Shown here in pieces: positions 1-5,212 of a stretch of DNA of 6,138 nucleotides. Origin of the DNA: Alphaproteobacteria bacterium. Its GTDB lineage: Bacteria; Pseudomonadota; Alphaproteobacteria; Rhizobiales; Xanthobacteraceae. The notes beneath the pieces were generated by a model. It was not told the DNA's origin. It made no database searches and was given only the letters and a program-made list of their open reading frames with translations. How positions within the stretch are numbered: the stretch's first letter is position 1; each line of letters begins with the position of its first letter. The stretch lies in contig VAZS01000044.1 in NCBI GenBank assembly GCA_005884855.1, positions 1 through 6,138 on the forward strand, read 5' to 3'. A program made the position numbers and the translations under genes.

Positions 1-1
1 A

Positions 2-133
2 AGATCGTGGGACAAGGAGGTTATCAGGTTAAAACAGCGTCGGCATTGGTTCATAGTTGGCGTGATCGTGGCAGCGGTTGCTGTTGGGTTTGTCGGAGCC
101 AGCCTATTTCCCGGCGCGAGCTCTACAAACTGA
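2..133 (+). CDS. C-terminal end of a small membrane protein (partial at left edge)
   Basis: Frame 2 is open from the window edge to a TGA at 131-133 and encodes about 43 residues. A short charged stretch (RSWDKEVIRLKQRRH) is followed by a very hydrophobic run of about 20 residues (from WFIVGVIV to GASLF) and a short polar tail ending STN. The Arg/Lys-rich flank before one helix is typical of a single-pass inner-membrane segment with the basic side in the cytoplasm. There is no ATG, GTG or TTG in this frame inside the window. The start probably lies upstream, so this would be a C-terminal tail anchor. A strong Shine-Dalgarno-like AAGGAGG (14-20) sits inside the frame, but no ordinary start codon follows at the right spacing. 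I do not recognise the family. A chance open frame is possible given the short length. Confidence 0.4.
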   Translation, partial: RSWDKEVIRLKQRRHWFIVGVIVAAVAVGFVGASLFPGASSTN

Positions 134-298
134 TCCAGCGAGACCACCCGCATCCAGCGGATCGGTCCAAGTATTCTCAACGAAAATCAACGCTGCCGCG
201 CGTGCGCTTCGAACGTTCCTTTTGCGCGGCCCCATAAGGAGCCGAGATGAACACTGTATAACGTTGGAGGCCAGCATAGGAGAACCGGAGGCTCGTCA

Positions 299-361
299 AT
301 GATTGAAGAAAAGTTGAAGAAGGCGCTGAGTTCGGCGCCGAAACAAAGACTAAACCATTGA
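299..361 (+). CDS. Possible 20-residue micro-ORF, unknown
   Basis: An ATG with a fair ribosome binding site (CGGAGG, about 7 nt upstream) opens a 20-codon frame reading MIEEKLKKALSSAPKQRLNH, closed by TGA. The peptide is basic and would form an amphipathic helix in its first half. It ends 6 bp before the encoded CCA of the opposing tRNA-Glu. A second good ribosome binding site (AAGGAG, 237-242) serves only a four-codon frame (ATG at 247, stop at 259-261). This could be a real small protein, the surviving start of a gene cut off at the tRNA end, or noise. No homology is recognised, and length alone cannot separate these. Confidence 0.2.
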   Translation: MIEEKLKKALSSAPKQRLNH

Positions 362-367
362 TTTTGC

Positions 368-442
368 TGGCGCTCCCTAGGGGAATCGAACCCCTGTTTC
401 AGCCTTGAGAGGGCCGCGTCCTAACCGCTAGACGAAGGGAGC
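368..442 (-). tRNA. tRNA-Glu (anticodon CTC)
   Basis: Read on the minus strand, this folds as a complete cloverleaf of 75 nt including the encoded CCA. The 7-bp acceptor pairs GCTCCCT (442-436) with AGGGAGC (378-372), followed by discriminator G (371) and CCA (370-368). The D arm carries the usual TCTAGCGGTTAGGA. The anticodon stem CGGCC/GGCTG, with one G-U pair, closes the loop CTCTCAA, placing CTC at positions 34-36. The T arm is CAGGGGTTCGATTCCCCTA. CTC reads the glutamate codon GAG, the preferred Glu codon in a GC-rich genome. The 3' end faces the gene-poor left edge, the side where tRNA-directed integrases insert. Confidence 0.96.
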
Positions 443-454
443 GTGCGTTCACGG

Positions 455-482
455 GAATAGCCTCGAAATCCCGCGGCGGCAA
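455..482 (-). promoter_or_regulatory. Probable sigma-70-type promoter of tRNA-Glu
   Basis: On the minus strand, TTGCCG (482-477) and CTATTC (460-455) are separated by 16 nt and lie just upstream of the tRNA 5' end at 442. A start about 7 nt after the -10 would give a leader of only a few bases, as is usual for tRNA genes. TTG-N-C and CTAT-like hexamers fit alphaproteobacterial housekeeping promoters. This was called by eye only. Confidence 0.35.
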
Positions 483-502
483 GGCAGGTTTGGCGTTTTA
501 AC

Positions 503-529
503 TGCGCGGTTTTCGGGCCCAACCGCGCA
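503..529 (-). terminator. Inverted repeat downstream of the DUF6476-like gene, weak terminator candidate
   Basis: A perfect 9-bp stem (503-511 with 521-529) closes a 9-nt loop containing GGGCCC. It lies 13 bp beyond the stop codon of the minus-strand gene at 542, so it would form at the 3' end of that transcript. The sequence following the stem on the minus strand is GTTAAAA rather than a T-run. It is therefore either a weak or Rho-assisted terminator, or a 3'-end-stabilising hairpin. It also separates that gene from the tRNA promoter. Confidence 0.4.
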
Positions 530-541
530 CGGATCATGCCT

Positions 542-880
542 TCAGGGCTCATTGACAAACTTCAGCCGGCCGGCCGGTTTCAAGGTCCGCGCATCGAAGG
601 TGCGGATTTCGGTGAGCCCGCCGACCTCGAGCGTTACCATCAGGCGGTCGCCGGCCACTCCAGTAGATACGATCCGGGCGCCCCTTGGCAGACTGGCCGT
701 GACGTCCGAGGCGGCAACCGTGACACTTCCCTCGGTGCGGAAAAGACGGTAGCCGATGGCGATCAGAACCGCCGCTACCGCCACTGCCGTGGTAAGGCCT
801 GCAATCAGCATCATCCGCCGCACCCGCGTGAATAGCGCGGCCTGCTCGGGGGTGGGTTCGGGCGCAACAATCTCGGTCAT
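542..880 (-). CDS. DUF6476-like small single-pass membrane protein
   Basis: This is a protein of 112 residues. Residues 1-22 form a charged cytoplasmic stretch beginning MTEIVAPEPTPEQAALF. Residues 24-44 form one transmembrane helix (MLIAGLTTAVAVAAVLIAIGY). Residues 50-112 are a beta-rich periplasmic tail in which LPRGARIVSTGVAGDRL and TEIRTFDARTLKPAGRL resemble a single blade of a beta-propeller-like repeat. I recognise the arrangement as that of the uncharacterised alphaproteobacterial DUF6476 family, where a membrane helix precedes a short domain containing a 'FDA.TL' motif. No function is known to me. The frame stays open far upstream, antisense to the pseudouridine synthase, but ATG 880 is the natural start because family-like sequence begins there. 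Its start lies only 27 bp from the divergent start at 908, so the two promoters must overlap each other or the coding sequences. Confidence 0.8.
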   Translation of the reverse strand: MTEIVAPEPTPEQAALFTRVRRMMLIAGLTTAVAVAAVLIAIGYRLFRTEGSVTVAASDVTASLPRGARIVSTGVAGDRLMVTLEVGGLTEIRTFDARTLKPAGRLKFVNEP

Positions 881-907
881 GCAAGACTCATTAGGGACTG
901 GCTTTTT

Positions 908-1810
908 TTGGAACAGAACGCAGCGAACAGCGGTCGGAGGCTGGAGGTCACTGTCACCGGCGAAGAGGACTCGAACCGGCTCGACCGCGTGCTTGCCGGA
1001 AGTCTTCGTGAGCTGTCGCGCTCGCGGCTGAAAGCGCTGATCCTGGCGGGCCGGGTCAGCGTCGGAAGCGCCCTCATCCGCGACCCCGCTTATCATGTCG
1101 CCGCCGGCGATACGATCACAATCGACGTGCCGCAGGCGGTCGCGGCTGAACCCGCGGGCGAAGATATCGCTCTCGATATTGTCTATGAGGATGACGACAT
1201 TATCGTCATCGACAAGCCCAGCGGCTTGGTGGTGCATCCCGCCGCCGGCCACGAGACTGGGACGCTGGTCAACGCGCTGATCGCGCATTGCGGCGCCAGT
1301 CTTTCCGGGATCGGCGGTGTGAGGCGTCCGGGTATCGTGCATCGGCTCGACAAGGACACCACCGGACTGATGGTGGCCGCGAAGAACGACCGTGCGCACC
1401 AATCGCTGACCGCGCAATTCGCCGATCACGGGCGCACCGGGGCGATGCGGCGTGGCTACATGGCGTTTGTCTGGGGCGTGCCGAACCGGCAGCGCGGCAC
1501 GGTGGACGCGCCGATCGACCGGCATCCGCATGCCCGCGAGAAAATGGCGGTGCCGGAAAGCGGGCGTGAGGCCGTGACCCATTGGGAGGCCCAGGAAAGC
1601 TTCAACGGCCGCGACGGCAAACCGGTCGCGACGCTGTTGGCCTGTCAGCTCGAGAGCAGCCGAACGGCTTTGGCCGCGCTCGGACGCCAAGCGCTACATG
1701 CATACCTCCTGGTGCTGCAGCACCCCAAAACGGGGGAGATTCTGCACTGGGAGTCGCCCTTGCCGAAGGATTTACTGCTGCTGCAGAACGCGCTGCGGGC
1801 GACCCTATGA
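908..1810 (+). CDS. RluA-family 23S rRNA pseudouridine synthase, internally deleted
   Basis: The protein belongs to the family (RluA/RluC/RluD) that isomerises specific uridines of 23S rRNA to pseudouridine. An S4 RNA-binding domain occupies about residues 22-74 (SNRLDRVLAG...SRSRLKALILAGRV). The synthase domain starts near residue 86 (EDIALDIVYEDDDIIVIDKP), and the catalytic aspartate D148 sits in the canonical GIVHRLDKDTTGL. Downstream parts (RRGYMAFVWG, AREKMAV, EAVTHWE) are also intact. After QLESSRT (residues 247-253) the family expects HQIRVH, a GHP segment and GDxxYG. Here the sequence jumps straight to ALAALGRQALHAYLL, the normal C-terminal block. About 35-40 residues are missing in frame, consistent with 300 residues against roughly 330-340 for close relatives. 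The enzyme is probably inactive or misfolded. The start is taken as TTG 908, with AGGGA 10 nt upstream; no in-frame ATG precedes the S4 domain. Confidence 0.88.
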   Translation: MEQNAANSGRRLEVTVTGEEDSNRLDRVLAGSLRELSRSRLKALILAGRVSVGSALIRDPAYHVAAGDTITIDVPQAVAAEPAGEDIALDIVYEDDDIIVIDKPSGLVVHPAAGHETGTLVNALIAHCGASLSGIGGVRRPGIVHRLDKDTTGLMVAAKNDRAHQSLTAQFADHGRTGAMRRGYMAFVWGVPNRQRGTVDAPIDRHPHAREKMAVPESGREAVTHWEAQESFNGRDGKPVATLLACQLESSRTALAALGRQALHAYLLVLQHPKTGEILHWESPLPKDLLLLQNALRATL

Positions 1811-2025
1811 CGCAGGCCTGCCGAAGAACCGTATGTATACCAATAGGTTATATCAGCCACACGGCTACGTGACCCCCGCGATGCTTCCAAATGCCGGTCC
1901 GAATGGTGTATGCTGCACCTGCGTTGAATATCCAACGCGGAACATCGCAGCGCGACTGGCTTTAACAGAGCGGCCGCCTGCCGGGCCGCCCGCTGTCGGG
2001 GGCCTGAACCACTGGAGGGCGCTGA
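1811..2025 (+). promoter_or_regulatory. rpoH leader and promoter region with two hairpins
   Basis: This 215-bp gap holds no convincing gene. Two inverted repeats lie close to rpoH. The first pairs 1919-1926 with 1933-1940 around a 6-nt loop, including one G-T pair. The second pairs GCGGCC (1970-1975) with GGCCGC (1984-1989). A ribosome binding site, GGAGGG (2014-2019), stands 6 nt before the ATG. Weak -10-like elements (TATATC near 1850, TATGCT near 1907) have no good -35 partner, so I do not place the promoter. A heat-shock-type CTTG...CCCCAT promoter was looked for and not found. Confidence 0.4.
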
Positions 2026-2925
2026 ATGGCCCGTACAGCTAGCTTGCCGGTTCTCAATGGAGAATCCGGCCTTTCGAGATACCTCGCCGAGATCCGTAAA
2101 TTTCCGATGCTGGAACCCCAGCAGGAATACATGCTCGCCAAGCGCTGGCGCGAGCATGACGATCGCGACGCCGCACATCACCTCGTCACCAGCCATCTCC
2201 GGCTCGTGGCCAAGATAGCCATGGGCTATCGCGGCTACGGATTGCCCATTTCCGAGGTCGTCTCGGAGGGCAATGTCGGCCTGATGCAGGCGGTGAAGCG
2301 GTTCGAGCCCGACAAGGGCTTCCGTCTCGCCACCTATGCCATGTGGTGGATCAAGGCTTCGATACAAGAGTACATTCTGCGTTCCTGGTCGCTCGTAAAA
2401 ATGGGCACCACCGCGAACCAGAAGAAACTGTTCTTCAACCTGCGCAAGGCAAAGAGCAAGATCTCCGCGCTGGACGAGGGCGATCTGCACCCCGACCAGG
2501 TCAAGCTGATTGCCAAGCGTCTCGGCGTGACCGATCAGGACGTGATCGACATGAACCGCCGTCTCGGCGGCGATGCCTCGCTCAACGCACCGATCCGCGA
2601 CGACGGCGAGGCCGGCGAATGGCAGGACTGGCTGGTCGATAACTCGCCCAACCAGGAAGCCCTGATGGCCGAGCACGAGGAGTTCGATCATCGCCGTGAG
2701 GCGTTGAACGGCGCAATGGGCGTGCTCAACCCGCGGGAACGCCGCATCTTCGAGGCGCGGCGTCTGGCGGAGGAGCCGATGACGCTGGAAGACCTCGCTG
2801 CCGAATTCGGCGTGTCGCGCGAACGTGTGCGGCAGATTGAGGTGCGCGCCTTCGAGAAGGTGCAGTCGGCGGTCAAGGGCACGATCGCAAGGCAGGAACA
2901 GGCCGCGCTGGAAGCCGCGCACTGA
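2026..2925 (+). CDS. rpoH: RNA polymerase sigma factor RpoH (sigma-32 family)
   Basis: This 299-residue protein is the alternative sigma factor that directs RNA polymerase to heat-shock promoters. Region 1.2/2 begins at SGLSRYLAEIRKFPMLEPQQEY (residues 14-35). Regions 2.1-2.4 run over about 50-125 and include LRLVAKIAMGYRGYG, EGNVGLMQAVKRFEPDKGFRLATYAMWWIKASIQ and EYILRSWSLVKMGTT. The RpoH box, diagnostic for this family against RpoD/RpoS, is present as NQKKLFFNLRKAK (131-143). Region 4.2 carries the helix-turn-helix MTLEDLAAEFGVSRERVRQIEVRAFEKVQ (252-280). Length and motif order are complete. Alphaproteobacteria often carry several rpoH copies; the rest of the genome is needed to assign this one (RpoH1, H2 or H3). 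A good ribosome binding site precedes ATG 2026, and a terminator follows 33 bp after the stop, so it is probably monocistronic. Confidence 0.97.
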   Translation: MARTASLPVLNGESGLSRYLAEIRKFPMLEPQQEYMLAKRWREHDDRDAAHHLVTSHLRLVAKIAMGYRGYGLPISEVVSEGNVGLMQAVKRFEPDKGFRLATYAMWWIKASIQEYILRSWSLVKMGTTANQKKLFFNLRKAKSKISALDEGDLHPDQVKLIAKRLGVTDQDVIDMNRRLGGDASLNAPIRDDGEAGEWQDWLVDNSPNQEALMAEHEEFDHRREALNGAMGVLNPRERRIFEARRLAEEPMTLEDLAAEFGVSRERVRQIEVRAFEKVQSAVKGTIARQEQAALEAAH

Positions 2926-2958
2926 TTGTTGCGGCATCCGACGCCTAGCAACGACTGA

Positions 2959-2987
2959 AGAAAGCCGGCGGCAACGCCGGCTTTTTT
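2959..2987 (+). terminator. Rho-independent terminator of rpoH
   Basis: A perfect 7-bp GC stem, GCCGGCG (2964-2970) with CGCCGGC (2975-2981), closes a GNRA-type GCAA tetraloop. It is preceded by AAA and followed by six T residues (2982-2987), so A-T pairs extend the stem. It lies between rpoH and the convergent amidase gene. The A-rich 5' side gives only a short, interrupted T-run on the minus strand, so it may also stop amidase transcripts, less efficiently. Confidence 0.95.
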
Positions 2988-3020
2988 GCGTATGACGCAG
3001 CCGGTCTGATAAGCGAACGG

Positions 3021-3644
3021 TCATGGCCCCCACTGCCTTGCAAGCGTCGCCAACGTGCAGCCTTCGCAGTAGCGCGCGTCCTTGAAGTCGATCCAGTTAT
3101 GGGCATAGACCCGCTCAAGCGGAATGCCGTAACGCTCCCGCAGCAGTTTCACGAGAATCCGCCACGCCGCGATCTGCGCCTCACTAGCGCCGCGCGTCAC
3201 GTCGGGAAAGTTGCCGGCAAATTCCACTCCGATCGAATTGTTGCCGATCACCTGGTGAAAGGTCGCAGCGTTGTCGATGTATTTATTGTCGTTGCGGTTG
3301 GCGCCGTCGCCATGGGTCGGAACCAGTTGCTCCGCGACCGCCCAGTACACCGTGCCGTCCGTTTCCACCCAAACCGTGACGCCGCGCCGGGTCGGAGTTT
3401 TGAACTGCTCCAGCGCGCCGAGGCGCGCCGACCCGGCCGGTCCCTCGGTCTGATGCACGATGATGTTGCGCCAGGGATGGGCTTTTGCGACATCGCCCCA
3501 TGGCGCCAGCCAAACCATCTTCAGCCCCGGTATTTCAGGCGTGCCTGAGGCGCGCGCGATCGCCGCGAACTCGCCGGTCTCGGCGGATGCGGAAGCGGAG
3601 GCCGCGATAATTGAGAGCGCCATCGCCACAAGGCGGAGGTTCAT
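3021..3644 (-). CDS. Secreted N-acetylmuramoyl-L-alanine amidase (Amidase_2 family)
   Basis: This 207-residue protein has a Sec signal peptide at residues 1-21 (hydrophobic core VAMALSIIAASAS, ASA before the cleavage site at about 21/22), so it acts in the periplasm or outside the cell. The Amidase_2 fold (zinc peptidoglycan amidase, AmpD/PGRP/T7 lysozyme type) cuts the bond between N-acetylmuramic acid and L-alanine. Visible family features are IIVHQTEGP with the first zinc-ligand histidine H64, NSIGVEFAGN with E141, and VYAHNWIDFKDARYC with H182, K188 and C193. C193 and C196 (CEGC) may supply the third ligand or a disulfide. The usual KxDPG motif is replaced by KDARYCEGC, so substrate or ligand geometry may differ from AmpD. 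Likely roles are wall recycling or remodelling. It is convergent with rpoH and probably a single-gene unit. GTGAG lies about 8 nt before ATG 3644. Confidence 0.85.
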   Translation of the reverse strand: MNLRLVAMALSIIAASASASAETGEFAAIARASGTPEIPGLKMVWLAPWGDVAKAHPWRNIIVHQTEGPAGSARLGALEQFKTPTRRGVTVWVETDGTVYWAVAEQLVPTHGDGANRNDNKYIDNAATFHQVIGNNSIGVEFAGNFPDVTRGASEAQIAAWRILVKLLRERYGIPLERVYAHNWIDFKDARYCEGCTLATLARQWGP

Positions 3645-3683
3645 GAATTCTCACAGTCGAAAATAGCCACTCTGATAACACGC

Positions 3684-4755
3684 TCAGGCGAGCTTGCGCA
3701 GTTCTTGTCTCGAGATTTCCTCAGTCTCGATCCCCGGCGTCAGCGGTGGGGCGAGATCGTAAACGGCGTGGCAATTCTTGCCGATATTCTTGGCGGCGTA
3801 CAACGCCTGGTCGGCGGCCGCCATCAGCCGGTCCGGAAACGTGCCGATCTGACGGGTCCATTGTCAAAAGGTCGCCGCTGCGTAACCGCGTCTGCGCCAT
3901 CAGCGTAAAATGCTGCAGGCAAGCGTCGCCCGCGGCGTGGCCATGGGTGTCGTTGATCGCCTTGAAGCCGTCCAGATCGATCACCAGCAGCGCGAAGGTT
4001 TCGCCGCTGCGGTCCGATCGCGTGCATTCGTCGGTGAGCCGCTGCAGCAGGTGCCGCCGGTTGCCGACGCCGGTGAGATCGTCCAGCAGCGCCAGGTCGG
4101 CGACCTCATTGCGCAGACGATCAATGGCCATCAGCAGGAACCCGAAATTCCACGACATCGAAAGGAACATCAACAGCAGCACGATCAGCGACTGCACCGG
4201 GCTGGAACGGATAAAGGAAAAGTCGCCGCCGATATGAAGCACGGCGCCCCCGGCACGCAGTGCGTACAGCGCGATCATGATGATCGAGACCACGGCTGCA
4301 AGCCGGGCGCCGGCATTGATGCGGCCATCGCGCCTCGACAGCAGCAGCTTCAGCGTCAGCGCCATCGGCACCGCCTGCCCGAACGAATAGATCAGGATCC
4401 GCATCTGCGCGCTGTCGTAGGCGATGATGAAGAAGGTCAGGCTGGCGAAGCTCGATCCGGTAATCAGCGCGGTGGTGCGCCAGGTGACCGGCTGCTCGTA
4501 GAACCGCTGAATTCCCATGGCGGCAACGCAGGCGGCGAAAATCATGGTGACGCCGCCAGACAGCAGCGGCAGTATCGACTCGAACTCGAATCGCAAACTC
4601 GCCAGCGCCGCGCCGAGCGCGGCCGCGAACGCCGAGCCGGTCCAGAACCGAGCGGCCACGAATTTGGGATAACTGCGGGCGACATAGCTCCATATCAGGC
4701 CCAGCGCCAGAAAATTGACGACGAACACCGTCCACAGCGTTGGAACGCTCAGCAT
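3684..4755 (-). pseudogene. Membrane-anchored diguanylate cyclase (GGDEF), broken by an internal deletion
   Basis: Residues 1-210 hold seven likely transmembrane helices (about 7-25, 38-54, 62-82, 94-112, 118-138, 152-170, 187-209), forming a membrane sensor. A GGDEF domain, which makes cyclic di-GMP from two GTP, starts at LALLDDLTGVGNRRHLL (221-237) and continues through FALLVIDLDGFKAINDTHGHAAGD (254-277), containing the metal-binding aspartate. At RSGDLLTMDP (about 292-301) the next element should be the R-x-GG(D/E)EF signature. It is absent. The frame instead runs into unrelated sequence and stops at 3721. In another frame, from about 3850, the true C-terminus resumes as GTFPDRLMAAADQALYAAKNIGKN and continues to ...EISRQELRKLA with its stop at 3684. 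About 50 residues in the domain middle are gone and the join is out of frame. The product cannot be a cyclase; at most the truncated membrane sensor is made. Confidence 0.9.
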
Positions 4756-4811
4756 CGCGACTGCAGGCCGCGCCGCGTCCTGCCTCCCCTGTTTGCGAAC
4801 CGCTCACCCAT
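4749..4811 (-). CDS. Possible 20-codon upstream ORF coupled to the GGDEF gene
   Basis: On the minus strand, ATG 4811 is preceded by AAGAGG at good spacing and opens a frame reading MGERFANRGGRTRRGLQSRC. Its TGA (4751-4749) overlaps the GGDEF start region in the arrangement ATGCTGA. The GGDEF start at 4755 itself has no visible ribosome binding site. Translation could therefore reach it by termination-reinitiation from this upstream frame, acting as a leader peptide. The peptide is Arg/Gly-rich with no recognised relatives. The arrangement could also be chance. Confidence 0.3.
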   Translation of the reverse strand: MGERFANRGGRTRRGLQSRC

Positions 4812-5212
4812 GATCGCCTCTTGTTGGCACAACGTGCAGCCATGTCGCTTAACGGACTCTCACCGCGAAGCAGCAATCGCTGCTTTGGTTTTGAAATCAT
4901 GAACAGCGCGCGAAAGCTGCTGCCGGAATGATCAAGACGATGCTCGCGTTGGCGCATCGTTAACCCTGACCCGCCAACACTGGCGACGCTGATGCTGGCG
5001 CTCGCGAGGATTCTCGGGATGCGACGCACCATCGCAGAGAAAATATGACGAAAACGCATAACAACTGTGGATAACGCGACGACACTGACGTGACAGTGCG
5101 GGGCAGCATGCCGCGAATCTGTTGGGATTACATTCGAGGATATTGCGAGGCTGGCCCTCCGCCGAGCATGCCTCGTGTCGCGTTTCCTTCCATTAAAACC
5201 TGAGAGGATACT
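4812..5212 (+). other. Gene-free stretch of about 400 bp between GGDEF and Lys-rich peptide genes
   Basis: No frame here resembles a protein. The left part carries the upstream region of the minus-strand GGDEF gene and the right part that of the Lys-rich peptide. Visible elements are a 7-bp hairpin (4868-4874 with 4879-4885, loop AATC) followed by TGGTTTT, a perfect match to the DnaA-box consensus at 5066-5074, and an AT-richer tract around 5035-5075. Some of the 5' untranslated region of the peptide gene must lie here. No promoter with both hexamers is convincing. The base composition falls noticeably toward 5035-5075 compared with the coding regions. Confidence 0.5.
5066..5074 (-). promoter_or_regulatory. 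Isolated DnaA-box-like 9-mer
   Basis: TGTGGATAA is the exact reverse complement of the strong DnaA box TTATCCACA. It sits in a locally AT-rich intergenic tract. I see no second box nearby and no dnaA, dnaN, hemE or parAB gene, so it is not an origin. It could be a DnaA regulatory or titration site, or coincidence. Confidence 0.25.

Noticed and set aside
7..237. A 76-codon GTG-initiated frame at the left edge
   Set aside because: No ribosome binding site in place; its composition (Arg, Ser, Cys-rich) looks non-coding, and the neighbouring frame encodes a more credible membrane segment.
331..342. Perfect palindrome TTCGGCGCCGAA downstream of the tRNA
   Set aside because: It has no loop and no following T-run on the minus strand, so it is not a plausible terminator; it could be a protein-binding site but nothing supports one.
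910..935. GGAAC-N16-CGGT resembling a general-stress (EcfG) promoter
   Set aside because: The -10 element differs from CGTT, and it lies inside the start of the pseudouridine synthase frame with no gene positioned to use it.
542..1690. A 382-codon minus-strand open frame extending the DUF6476-like gene upstream
   Set aside because: The part beyond 880 is antisense to the pseudouridine synthase and has the Arg/His/Asp-rich look of a GC-rich shadow frame; family-like sequence begins at ATG 880.
1645..3033. A 462-codon minus-strand open frame opposite rpoH
   Set aside because: It is antisense to a clearly complete RpoH and shows no protein-family features.
3910..4902. A 330-codon plus-strand frame rich in Gln, Arg and His
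   Set aside because: It is the antisense of the GGDEF membrane protein; the composition is that expected from reading hydrophobic codons on the opposite strand.
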